Origin: an uncultured Ruminiclostridium sp.
GTDB taxonomy: Bacteria > Bacillota > Clostridia > Oscillospirales > Ruminococcaceae
Assembly (NCBI GenBank): GCA_947630175.1
Contig: CANRGJ010000011.1
Location: 1 to 64,000 of the forward strand
DNA: 64,000 nt
Direction: 5' to 3'
This document shows positions 48,556 through 57,392 of the stretch, in pieces. The notes under the pieces are model-generated. The model saw only the letters and a program-made list of their open reading frames with translations. It had not been told where the DNA came from and searched no databases. The position numbers and the translations under genes are program-made. Position 1 is the stretch's first letter. Each line of letters begins with the position of its first letter.

Positions 48556-49419
48556 TCAATCCTTCAGACCGCTTTGAGCCATTGTTTCCATTACGTTGCT
48601 CTGGCAGATAAGGAATACCACGATAGGCGGGATCATTGTTATTACAACAGCCGCCGCCGCAACGCCCGCACGGGCAATACCCGCGGCGGATATCTGCTGC
48701 ATTACGGTGGGCAGAGGTTTAAGCTCCTCACTGTATATAAAGGAATAGCCTGTTACCTGCCATGCGCCCTGGAATGCGAATATCATCAGGGTGAGGATAG
48801 CGGGTTTTACGTTGGGCATTACCACCTGCCAGCAGGTCCTGAGGTGTCCTGCGCCGTCAAGCTTGGCGGCTTCGATGATGGCGTCGGGTATCTGACCCAT
48901 GAACTGACGCATAAGGAACAGTCCCATAGGCGTCGCAATGTAAGGGAGGGTTATGGCAAGGTAGGTATCGATAAGACCCATAACTGCCATTACCATATAC
49001 TGCATGATAAACATTACGGAAGAGGTGAACAGCAGGGCAACTTCTATCGCCTTGTTCAGCACCTTTTTTCCGGGAAATTCGCCCTTGGCGAGAACGTACG
49101 CCGCCGAGGAGGAGAACAGCAGCTGCGCTACCGTAACAACAACTGCGACAAGCACTGAGTTGAATATGTATCTGGAGAAAGGCACCCACATATTTGACGC
49201 TGTGTTCAGCAGGTCGGTGAAGTTCTGACCTGTGGGTGACATAACGTAAAGCTTAGGCGGGAACAGGAACAGCTCCTGCGAAGGCTTCAGTGACTGTACC
49301 ACCGACAAATAAATGGGGAACAGCATAAACAGACCTACGAGAAACAGCAGGACAAAGATCGCTATATCGCCTGCTCTTGAGCCGCCGTACTTTTTTCTGG
49401 ATTTTTTTGCTCTTTTCAT
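48556..49419 (-). CDS. Carbohydrate ABC transporter permease (MalG-type)
   Basis: 'IPDAIIEAAKLDGAGHLRTCWQVVMPNVKPAILTLMIFAFQGAWQ' EAA loop. Confidence 0.93.
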   Translation of the reverse strand: MKRAKKSRKKYGGSRAGDIAIFVLLFLVGLFMLFPIYLSVVQSLKPSQELFLFPPKLYVMSPTGQNFTDLLNTASNMWVPFSRYIFNSVLVAVVVTVAQLLFSSSAAYVLAKGEFPGKKVLNKAIEVALLFTSSVMFIMQYMVMAVMGLIDTYLAITLPYIATPMGLFLMRQFMGQIPDAIIEAAKLDGAGHLRTCWQVVMPNVKPAILTLMIFAFQGAWQVTGYSFIYSEELKPLPTVMQQISAAGIARAGVAAAAVVITMIPPIVVFLICQSNVMETMAQSGLKD

Positions 49420-49460
49420 GACTACCGTCCTTTCAGTTTATTTAGTTTGACTCAAGAGGT

Positions 49461-50411
49461 TTAATCAAGGTATCTGCCAAGTATCTTCTTGATGCCCCAG
49501 TTTGCAAGCAGCATTACCGCAAACAGCACGAAGCATATCGCAGAAGCATAGCCCATTTCATATCTGATCGAACCGTAGTCGAATGCGTGAGTCATAATCG
49601 TATGCGCCGCATAGTCGGTGGACGGGAAAGCGGTAAGGAAACGTCCGACGTCGCCTGCGGTGAATGAAGAAACTATCTGCATTACCGCCGCGAACAGCAT
49701 TTGCGGTCCCATTGCGGGAACCGTTACCATCAACAGCTCCTGCATACGGTTTTTAACGCCCTCAACAGCCGCCGCCTCGTAACGGTCTCTGGGAATACCC
49801 TGAAGACCTGCTCTCAAGGCAAGGAAGCCTGCGCCAAGGGACATCCAGAGCTGTACCACGATAACGACGCCGAAGATGTAGTTTGCGTCGGTGAGCCACT
49901 GTCTTGCTCCGTGGAGAATACCCAGATTGATAAGGTAAGCGTTCGCTATACCGTAGGTATCGCCTGAGAAGATCAGCTGCCAGGTGGTGTAGATGTTGCC
50001 CGCCAGGGTGGGGGCGTAGAAGATGAAGGTGAATATCGTTTTTAAAGCACCGGGCATTTCGTTTATCAGCCACGCCAGCAGGAAGCAGAGTATGTAGCTG
50101 ATAGGTCCGGTAACGATAGCGAATACGAGTGTGTTCTGCACCGCCTTGAGGAATACCTCGTCCTCAAGGAACAATGCGTAGAAGTTGTCAAGTCCTACCC
50201 ACTGGGGGAACTGCACCATATTGAAGTTGGTGAAGCCCATAGGGAGCGACAGGATAACGGGAATAAACGTAAATATGGTAAACAGTATGAAGAACGGCGC
50301 CATCAGCAGGTAAAGACCCTTGCTGCGTCCCATCTGATACAACGTATAGCGGAACTTGCTGTCTTCAATATGCAGTCTTGTTTCCGTGGTAGTTGTTGCT
50401 TTTGCTGCCAA
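49461..50411 (-). CDS. Sugar ABC transporter permease (MalF-type)
   Basis: 'IPRDRYEAAAVEGVKNRMQELLMVTVPAMGPQMLFAAVMQIVSSF' EAA loop; 6 TM. Confidence 0.93.
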   Translation of the reverse strand: MAAKATTTTETRLHIEDSKFRYTLYQMGRSKGLYLLMAPFFILFTIFTFIPVILSLPMGFTNFNMVQFPQWVGLDNFYALFLEDEVFLKAVQNTLVFAIVTGPISYILCFLLAWLINEMPGALKTIFTFIFYAPTLAGNIYTTWQLIFSGDTYGIANAYLINLGILHGARQWLTDANYIFGVVIVVQLWMSLGAGFLALRAGLQGIPRDRYEAAAVEGVKNRMQELLMVTVPAMGPQMLFAAVMQIVSSFTAGDVGRFLTAFPSTDYAAHTIMTHAFDYGSIRYEMGYASAICFVLFAVMLLANWGIKKILGRYLD

Positions 50412-50481
50412 TTGAATTCCTCCTCACAATATATTCCCCCGCCGCCGTATGACGGCGGGAAAATTATTATTTTTCGGTATT

Positions 50482-53415
50482 TTAAGAACCGAACGTAGAA
50501 AGCTCCTTATTCTTTCTCTCGATCTCGGCGTTGATGTCACGGTTGTAGCTGGTCAAAGCATAACGCGCGCTTTCGCCGTCGTTTACCACCGCCCTGAATG
50601 CGTTCTTGGTGTGACGGGTGGTAGCGTAGGAGGCGGGAATTATGGGAACTTCGTTGGTCTGAGCCATCTGTGCTGAGATCTTTGCCATTTCAGAGGACGA
50701 CCATGGGAGCTGTTGGATAGCTTCCACGTTTGCGGTGTCAAATCTTCCCATAGGTCCCATAAGAGCCTCTATGGTGCGTCCGTATTCGACCTGTACCTCA
50801 GTGGAGGTGAACCACTTGATAAATTCCCACGCCGCGTTCGCGTTGGGTACCTTGGTGAATATCAGCGCGCCTGCCGAGGAGGAGTTTACGGTGTGATTTA
50901 CCGTGCCGTCCGCCTGAGGCGTTCCGGGTACCAGCGTGAAGTCCCACAGTCCCTTGATCTCGGGAGCTGATACGGAAAGCTGATTGTAGAAGGTATAAGG
51001 CTGTACCACGATGGGCATTTCGCCTGTTCTGAAACGGCTGAATGCGTCATAGGTCTGATCCAGCGCATATACGTTGTAGAATTTCGTCCACATTTCAAAC
51101 GCCTCAAGGCTTGCCTCCTGGTCGTAGGTGGTCTGAGTGAGGTCGTCGTTGTAGATGTTCAGTCCTCTTTGCAGCATAAGCATTACGAAGGTATCGCCTG
51201 CGTCAAATACGGAGCTGGTGGTTACCGCTGCGGGAGTAACAAGTCCTACGTCCAGATATGAACGCTGGAACACGTTGATGAGCTGTATCATGTCGTCCCA
51301 TGTTTCGGGGGGCTCTTCAATGTTAAGCTCTTCAAGAATGTCCGTGCGGTAGAACATCATGGGGAAGGTCTGGGAAACGGGAAGTCCGTAAACTCCGCCG
51401 TTGTAGCTGTAAAGCGTCATTATGTTGGGGCTGAACCTCTTGGCTACTTCATTGTAGTCGTTGAAGGAGGTCAGATCCACCAACAGGTCACGGGCGGCAA
51501 GCTGTATGGGGAAGTCGCCGCCGATAAACAGCGCCACTTCGGGTCCCTTTCCTGCAAGGGTCGCTTCAAGGATACCGCCTACAACAAGGTTTATAGATGC
51601 GGTAACGCCGTCGTGGTTGGGGTTAAAGTCGCTGTCAACCTGCTCCTTTATCGCCATAGCCTGGTCACGGGCAAGACCTACCCAGACGTTCAGGGCGGTG
51701 TCGGAGGCGTTTTCGGAAATGCTGTTGTAATCCTCAAAGAATGAGCCGATAAACGCCTGGAAGCCGAACACAAGATTTTCAAAGAAGTTGCCCGTTGCGG
51801 GAGAAGGCTTTTCGTGAGAGGTCATTACCTCAAGATAGTCTATTTCAAGGGGCTGGTCGCGGTAGTCTCTCATCCATGCGGACAGAGAGGATATGTAGTC
51901 CTTCAGCGTGGAGGCGATCTGAGGAATGTCCTCGGGCTCGTCTATACATCTGTAAAGAATTACCGCCATAGTCTCCAGGGTAGAAGCCTCGGAGCCTGCG
52001 CCCAGCTTTTCTATATTTGCTTTTTCTGCGTAAAGTCTGTTCCTTATCTCCTCAAATTTGGGGAGCAACTCGGGAATAGTTACGTCTACCTGATAGTCGT
52101 TGTACTGGTCGGGCTCGGGACCTGTTATCATCAATATACGTCTGTAATAATAGTTCAGCTCGTATACGATGTCGTCCAGTCTCTGCATTACTTCGCCGAT
52201 GTCGCCGGGGATAGCCTCCATCGTAATGGTGTGCTTTCCTGCGGTAAGGTAAACGTAAATGTTCTCGCCGTTTTCATCGGTTATGCCCTGAGAATACCAG
52301 TTGTTGCTGTAAGGGAACAGAACGTCGTCGTAATACTGATTGGGTACTGCGCCGTCGATATAAACACGGCGGTTTGAGAAGAAGCCTCTCATAATGTTCT
52401 GTCTTACCTTAAAGCTGAAGGTGTAATAGCCGTCAGCGGGAACACTAAATTCCCACGTTACCGACTGAGTGGACTTGTTCCAGGTCGCCTGACCCATCGT
52501 GTTGTAGCGCTGTTTGGTGGGGTGGGAGGGGCTTGTCATACACTCGGTACGGTCGGAGGTGGCATACAGGGTGGAGGCTGTCTTGTACAGGTTGTTCTCG
52601 CCCTGGAGAAGTATGGTGTTTGTGCCTATAACGTTGGTGTCGGTGAGGGCGGGAGTATTGTCTATATCCTGCTGAGAGGGCTTTTCATACTGAGGAACAG
52701 CGGGATAATTCTTAAAGGTCATGGATTTCAGACCGATGTTGCACTTGATACCCGTTATGGACAGGGTGTGCTTGCCTGAATCCAGCCAGAAGAAATACGG
52801 CTCGTTGAAAAGTCCTTCCTTATCCTTTATGGGGTAAGTCACCCACATATCGTACTCGGTCTGTCCGGGACGGATATCGTTGTCTCTGCCGTCCTTGCCG
52901 ATAGCGGATTCGTCCTTCCAGTAGCGGTCGAGAGTGAAGGTCTTTGCCGCGGAGAAGGGATAATCCCCGTCCAGCTTCATCGCCACTTCGATAACAGTAT
53001 TGCTGCCCGCTATGGTGTAATAAAGCATTTCCAGATTATAAAGACCCGCCTGGTCAACGGTAAATTCGTAATTGAGAGTACCGCCGTGATTTGTCCAGAG
53101 CAGTACGTCGCTTTCGTCCTGATAATCGGTGACTTCCACTTCGGGCTCTACGCCTGAGGCGTCAGCCTCTGCGGAAACGTAATCCGCCGCGTTTATCACT
53201 ACCTGCGCATCAGGATGCGCCGCGTCGGCATGGTCGTTGAGATATCCTGCATATGTATCCTCACGGCTCACACCTGCAACCAACGATTCGTTTATGGTAG
53301 AATCCTGCTGCTGTCCGCTTTGGTCGCCGCCGCCTTCGGCAAACACAGGCTGCATGGAAATCGTCATTCCCGCCGCTGTCAGGACAGCCAGCGCTTTTTT
53401 CAACTTGATGTTCAT
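50482..53415 (-). CDS. Very large extracellular solute-binding protein with N-terminal carbohydrate-binding-like modules
   Basis: Signal peptide from MNIKLKKALAVLTAAGMTISM; ~550 aa N-terminal region with two beta-rich segments; C-terminal SBP family 1-like region 'YSYNGGVYGLPVSQTFPMMFYRTDILEELNIEEPPETWDDMIQLINVFQ'. A few codons of start uncertainty. Confidence 0.88.
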   Translation of the reverse strand: MNIKLKKALAVLTAAGMTISMQPVFAEGGGDQSGQQQDSTINESLVAGVSREDTYAGYLNDHADAAHPDAQVVINAADYVSAEADASGVEPEVEVTDYQDESDVLLWTNHGGTLNYEFTVDQAGLYNLEMLYYTIAGSNTVIEVAMKLDGDYPFSAAKTFTLDRYWKDESAIGKDGRDNDIRPGQTEYDMWVTYPIKDKEGLFNEPYFFWLDSGKHTLSITGIKCNIGLKSMTFKNYPAVPQYEKPSQQDIDNTPALTDTNVIGTNTILLQGENNLYKTASTLYATSDRTECMTSPSHPTKQRYNTMGQATWNKSTQSVTWEFSVPADGYYTFSFKVRQNIMRGFFSNRRVYIDGAVPNQYYDDVLFPYSNNWYSQGITDENGENIYVYLTAGKHTITMEAIPGDIGEVMQRLDDIVYELNYYYRRILMITGPEPDQYNDYQVDVTIPELLPKFEEIRNRLYAEKANIEKLGAGSEASTLETMAVILYRCIDEPEDIPQIASTLKDYISSLSAWMRDYRDQPLEIDYLEVMTSHEKPSPATGNFFENLVFGFQAFIGSFFEDYNSISENASDTALNVWVGLARDQAMAIKEQVDSDFNPNHDGVTASINLVVGGILEATLAGKGPEVALFIGGDFPIQLAARDLLVDLTSFNDYNEVAKRFSPNIMTLYSYNGGVYGLPVSQTFPMMFYRTDILEELNIEEPPETWDDMIQLINVFQRSYLDVGLVTPAAVTTSSVFDAGDTFVMLMLQRGLNIYNDDLTQTTYDQEASLEAFEMWTKFYNVYALDQTYDAFSRFRTGEMPIVVQPYTFYNQLSVSAPEIKGLWDFTLVPGTPQADGTVNHTVNSSSAGALIFTKVPNANAAWEFIKWFTSTEVQVEYGRTIEALMGPMGRFDTANVEAIQQLPWSSSEMAKISAQMAQTNEVPIIPASYATTRHTKNAFRAVVNDGESARYALTSYNRDINAEIERKNKELSTFGS

Positions 53416-53549
53416 TCTTGCCAAAATATTTCCACCTTTCTTGATGAAATAAGCTGTTCCCGTAAATAAATGCGGTTTGCGGGAACGCCCCGTTGTATGT
53501 AACGACTCAGTCGTATTTAAGAAGATAAGCGCCTTTCGGCGTGACGTTC

Positions 53550-54506
53550 TCACTGAGGAGAACCGTCGGAGAAATTCCTTGAGGTTATCACTATCCTTCC
53601 CTCTTCCATTTCCACTCTCACCTTGTCGCCGCCCTTAAGTCCAAGCTGAGCAAGGTATTCCTTGGGGAGCTGAAGTCTGCCCGAACGATCCAGTACCACA
53701 AGCTCCTCGCTTGCCGCTTCCTCCGCCGCCGCTTTCTGCTGGGAAAGGTCGTCGAAGGAGGCGATGTCGGAAATAGAGCTTTTGCGTATCATTTCGGTGG
53801 CGGTCTTGCCGTCCCTTATTGAAACGACTCTGTCAATAGAGCGTGAAAGATTTACGTCGTGAGTTACTATTATAATTGTAAGACCCATATCGCGGTTCAG
53901 CCGCTTGAACACGTCAAGCACCATAGCCGCCGTCTTCGTGTCGACTGCGCCTGTGGGTTCGTCCGCAAGCAGCAGGCTGGGGTTGTTGGCAAGGGCGATA
54001 GCGATCGCAACACGCTGCTGCTCGCCGCCTGACATCTGCCCCAAAAGGGAATTTTTTCTCCCTGAAAGTCCTACCGTATCAAGCAGCTCCTCAGCACGTT
54101 TTCGCCGTTCCTGAACGCCCTTGAGCAGCATAGGCACTTCCACGTTCTGCACCGCTGTGAGATACGGGATAAGGTTTCTTGCGTTGTTCTGCCACACGAA
54201 GCCCACCGTGTCCCTCATATAGGAGATAAGCTCCTTGTCGCCGAATTTCAGCAGGTCCTTGCCGTCTACGAAAACAGTTCCCGCCGAGGGCTTGTCAAGT
54301 CCGCCCAGAATATTCAGCAGGGTGGATTTTCCTGAGCCCGAGGCGCCTACGATACCCATAAGCTCCCCACGCTCCACTGTAAGGTCAAGCCCTTGCAGCG
54401 CCATTACCTCTATCTCGTCGGTCTTGTATATCTTAACTAAATTCTCGCACTGCACCATTATGTGCTCGGGCGGAGCGAGCAAAACCTTTTCAGGCATCGG
54501 CTCCAC
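53550..54506 (-). CDS. ABC transporter ATP-binding protein (LolD/MacB-type) with C-terminal AbrB/SpoVT-like domain
   Basis: Walker A 'GIVGASGSGKSTLLNILGGLDKPSAG', signature 'MSGGEQQRVAIAIALANNPSLLLADEPTGAVD'; C-terminus 'VVLDRSGRLQLPKEYLAQLGLKGGDKVRVEMEEGRIVITS'. Confidence 0.9.
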   Translation of the reverse strand: MEPMPEKVLLAPPEHIMVQCENLVKIYKTDEIEVMALQGLDLTVERGELMGIVGASGSGKSTLLNILGGLDKPSAGTVFVDGKDLLKFGDKELISYMRDTVGFVWQNNARNLIPYLTAVQNVEVPMLLKGVQERRKRAEELLDTVGLSGRKNSLLGQMSGGEQQRVAIAIALANNPSLLLADEPTGAVDTKTAAMVLDVFKRLNRDMGLTIIIVTHDVNLSRSIDRVVSIRDGKTATEMIRKSSISDIASFDDLSQQKAAAEEAASEELVVLDRSGRLQLPKEYLAQLGLKGGDKVRVEMEEGRIVITSRNFSDGSPQ

Positions 54507-55206
54507 CTCCCGCTACATCGTTATGTACAGCGGAGGAGATAACGCCGTCCTCCAGTGAGTAGACAACGTCCGCAAGCTCCATCATCGTCTGGTCGTGGGT
54601 GGTCATCACTATCGTGAGATCCTCCTCCCTTACCAGCTCACGGAACAGCTTCAGCACCGCAAGCCCCGTGGGGGTATCAAGCGCCGCCGTAGGCTCGTCT
54701 GCGAAAACTATTTTCGGTCGGTGGCAGACGGCTCTCGCAATTGCAACACGCTGCTGCTCGCCGCCTGAAAGCTCGCCGGGACGGTGATACATTCGCTTTT
54801 CCAGTCCCACTCTTGTAAGACATTCCTTAGCCCTTGCGCTTCGCTCGGAAAGGGGGACCCCCGCCAACCGCAGGGCAAATTCCACGTTCTCGTAAGCGGT
54901 CATTGTGGAGATAAGCGCAACCGACTGGAACACGAACGCCATTTTATGTCTTCTCAGCTTGTCGCACTCGGAGGAGGAAAGCTGAGTTATATCCTGTCCT
55001 TCAAAGTAAACGTTTCCGCCGCTGGGTTTATCCAGTGCTCCCAGTATGTTTATCAGCGTGGTCTTTCCCGAACCCGAACGTCCCCGCAGGCAGACAAGCT
55101 GATTCTGATCCACCTCCAGGTCGATGTCCGTAAGAGCGTTCACCACGCTCCCGTCGCCGATGGTAAACTGCCGTGAAACGCCGTCCGCTTTTAAAATAAC
55201 AGCCAT
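54490..55206 (-). CDS. ABC transporter ATP-binding protein (LolD/MacB-type)
   Basis: 'CLRGRSGSGKTTLINILGALDKPSGG', 'LSGGEQQRVAIARAVCHRPKIVFADEPTAALD'; start MAVILKADGV or 21 bp upstream. Confidence 0.9.
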   Translation of the reverse strand: MAVILKADGVSRQFTIGDGSVVNALTDIDLEVDQNQLVCLRGRSGSGKTTLINILGALDKPSGGNVYFEGQDITQLSSSECDKLRRHKMAFVFQSVALISTMTAYENVEFALRLAGVPLSERSARAKECLTRVGLEKRMYHRPGELSGGEQQRVAIARAVCHRPKIVFADEPTAALDTPTGLAVLKLFRELVREEDLTIVMTTHDQTMMELADVVYSLEDGVISSAVHNDVAGGGADA

Positions 55207-55402
55207 TTCATCACCCGAATTTTTCATTTTTTCGATTTTTGAAAAGCGGGAAAAAGCCCTTGCCGCTTTAAAAAAGAGCGAGGACTTGTGAGGCGGACGG
55301 TGTTCTTCGCCCAGCCCGAAAGAACCGCAAACGGCTTTGCCGTAAGGTCCTTTGCCCATTCAAGACATGCAAAATACACATACTTTTCACAAGGCTGTTT
55401 TT

Positions 55403-55431
55403 ATTATATCAAAGTTTGTGCAATCTGTCAA
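55403..55431 (-). promoter_or_regulatory. Sigma-70-type promoter of the large ABC locus
   Basis: Minus strand TTGACA, 17 bp, TATAAT. Confidence 0.8.
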
Positions 55432-55598
55432 GATTTCATAAAAAATTTTTTCTTTTTTTAGATTTTATTTGCAATATACACAAAAAATTCGGCGGAAGGA
55501 GTAAAAATTGACCCCTTTTTTCGCCGAATTTTGCAAATGTTGAGCAGGAAAAATTTTTCTTGTACAATATATTGTGACAAAATGTAAAGGGACGAAGG

Positions 55599-55763
55599 CA
55601 GTGCACGGTGCACAGTGCACAGTGTAAAGTTGTGGAGTTTTTTGCCTGCGGCAAAAAACGGATTGGGAATTGCCGCCTGTAAATTTATACCTGTCATTTC
55701 AAATCCGTCCGCGCAGCGGACACCTCAACTTTGCACTGTACACTTTACACTTTACACTGTAAA
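55599..55763. repeat. Heptad-bounded palindromic element H3
   Basis: cagtgcacagtgtaaagttgtgg ... attgccgcctgtaaatttatacctgtcatttcaaatccgtccgcg ... cctcaactttgcactgtacactttacactttacactg. Confidence 0.85.
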
Positions 55764-55808
55764 ATCGTTCTTCATTTATCATAACACATTTTCGGGGAAA
55801 TGGGTTGC
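55764..55808 (-). promoter_or_regulatory. ECF-like promoter box, copy B
   Basis: Minus strand TGCAACC-N15-GTGTTATGATAAATGAAGAACGAT; shares ~30 nt with copy A upstream of the sigma gene. Confidence 0.45.
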
Positions 55809-55824
55809 ATTTTTGCAAAAAAAT

Positions 55825-55848
55825 AAAAAGGCTTCACAGCCTTTTTAA
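55825..55848 (-). terminator. Terminator of the sigma/anti-sigma operon
   Basis: aaaaaggcttcacagccttttt with T-rich minus-strand tail. Confidence 0.75.
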
Positions 55849-55866
55849 AATAAGTTATCTAAATTT

Positions 55867-56517
55867 TCAGAATTCGATCATCTGTTCAATGTCCAGTCCC
55901 ACGAGCCTGCCCTCGCTCTGGAGCTGTTTCATACCGTTTACCTCCCAGTCGGGGTGGGTATCGTATAATACAGTGCTCTTTCCGCTGAAAGCCCAGTCCC
56001 CGTCAAAAAGGATAAAGCAGGTGTATCCGTAGGCGTCAGGCGTTCCGCCGACTATGATATAATTTTCGGTGTTGTCAACGTCGGCAGGCTGGTCGTGGCA
56101 TTTGTAGATATAGGGCGTTTTTTCGTCCATAAGGTCGGTTATGTCGGTCTTTCCCCCGTCGTAAATGAAATAGAGCCTGTTGTTTTCCTTTATGACTACC
56201 TGATTTTCTTCTTGACCATAGCATGCGATGTACTTGCCCTCGTGACCGTCCTCGTCAACGATATAGCCCAGTTCAGTGCCGTCAAAGGCGGTGAAAGCGA
56301 TACGCTGTGCCGCCGCGCCCATTATGGCAGTCAAAGCCGCTGTTGCCGCCACCGCAGCTATTATTATCTTTTTAGCAGGCTTGCTGCGCTTTTTCGCCTT
56401 TTTCAGTACAATGTCCTTTATCTCCTCGTTCTGCACTTCGGTTTCTCCCTCTATGCAAAACTCATTGTCGGTGTAATCGTCTAAAAGCTCACTTATTTTC
56501 ACAGTTTTGCTCTCCAT
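55867..56517 (-). CDS. Putative anti-sigma factor (single TM)
   Basis: Cytoplasmic N-terminus, TM 'KKIIIAAVAATAALTAIMGAAAQRI', extracellular C-terminus; overlaps the sigma gene by 29 bp. Confidence 0.65.
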   Translation of the reverse strand: MESKTVKISELLDDYTDNEFCIEGETEVQNEEIKDIVLKKAKKRSKPAKKIIIAAVAATAALTAIMGAAAQRIAFTAFDGTELGYIVDEDGHEGKYIACYGQEENQVVIKENNRLYFIYDGGKTDITDLMDEKTPYIYKCHDQPADVDNTENYIIVGGTPDAYGYTCFILFDGDWAFSGKSTVLYDTHPDWEVNGMKQLQSEGRLVGLDIEQMIEF

Positions 56518-57052
56518 AGTCGTAACCCTCCTTCAGTAAAATTGCTTTCAGAGTCTGCCGCCCTCGGCAAAGCCTTGTTTTTGCGGCGGAAAGGGAAAGT
56601 CCCAAAGCGTCCGCCGCCTCCGCCACGCTTTGCCCGTAATAGTAATGCCGCAGGAAAAGTTCTTTCGTGATCGGCTCAAGGTCATTTACCGCCCTGTTCA
56701 CAAGAAGTGCGGTCTCTTTTCGCTCCACCGCCTCGCAGGGCTGTTCCCCATCGTCGAAAATTATCATATCCTCTTCAAGGGGAAGCTCCTCCCGTTCGTT
56801 TCTCAGCTTGTTGAAAGCCTTGTTGCGGGCGGCGGCGCCGAGATAGCCTTTCAGATTTTCAGCCCTCAGCTTTTCCCTGTTTTCCCAGATGGCAAGGAAA
56901 ACGTCTGCCGAAAGCTCTCTGCAATCCTCGTTCCTGCCTCGGAGTATGCGGGATATGACCGATGAAACGTATTTTCCGTATCTGTCGATAAGCTGTTCAA
57001 GGGCTTTCGTCTTCCCTTTCTTCAGTCCGTTCACTATGTCGCCGTCGGTCAT
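56489..57052 (-). CDS. Sigma-70 family (ECF) RNA polymerase sigma factor
   Basis: 'ALEQLIDRYGKYVSSVISRILRGRNEDCRELSADVFLAIWENREKL...' region 2 and 'QSVAEAADALGLSLSAAKTRLCRGRQTLK' region 4; ATG at 57052 preceded by AAAGGGGGG. Confidence 0.9.
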   Translation of the reverse strand: MTDGDIVNGLKKGKTKALEQLIDRYGKYVSSVISRILRGRNEDCRELSADVFLAIWENREKLRAENLKGYLGAAARNKAFNKLRNEREELPLEEDMIIFDDGEQPCEAVERKETALLVNRAVNDLEPITKELFLRHYYYGQSVAEAADALGLSLSAAKTRLCRGRQTLKAILLKEGYDYGEQNCENK

Positions 57053-57070
57053 TGTTTGCACCCCCCTTTG

Positions 57071-57318
57071 TCAGTTGATAGTGTACAGTGTACAGTGTAC
57101 AGTTGTGGTGTCCAGTACTTTCGGCAAGCCGAAAGTACGATCCAATATTGCTTGAATTTCCTTAATGGAAATTCATTTTGCTCCGCAAAACCGCAATATT
57201 GGAGCTGCGCGGACGGATTTGAAATGACAGGTATAAATTTGCAGGCGGCAATCCTAATCCATCGCCGCAGGCGATACCACAACTGTCAACTGTCAACTGT
57301 ACACTGTACACTGTAAAG
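57071..57318. repeat. Heptad-bounded palindromic element H4 with several internal hairpins
   Basis: cagttgatagtgtacagtgtacagtgtacagttgtgg ... ccacaactgtcaactgtcaactgtacactgtacactgtaaag; same core as H3 in inverted orientation. Confidence 0.85.
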
Positions 57319-57320
57319 TC

Positions 57321-57372
57321 CGGTCGATCGTTCTTCATATATCATAACACATTTTCATAAAAAAGGTTACAT
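57321..57372 (-). promoter_or_regulatory. ECF-like promoter box, copy A (upstream of the sigma gene)
   Basis: Minus strand TGTAACC-N14-GTGTTATGATATATGAAGAACGAT. Confidence 0.5.
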
Positions 57373-57392
57373 TAAAGTTGACATTTTCAAAC

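Noticed and set aside
41448-50411. Two permease pairs as an assembly duplication
   Set aside because: The protein sequences differ strongly (distinct N-termini, EAA loops and lengths), so they are real paralogs.
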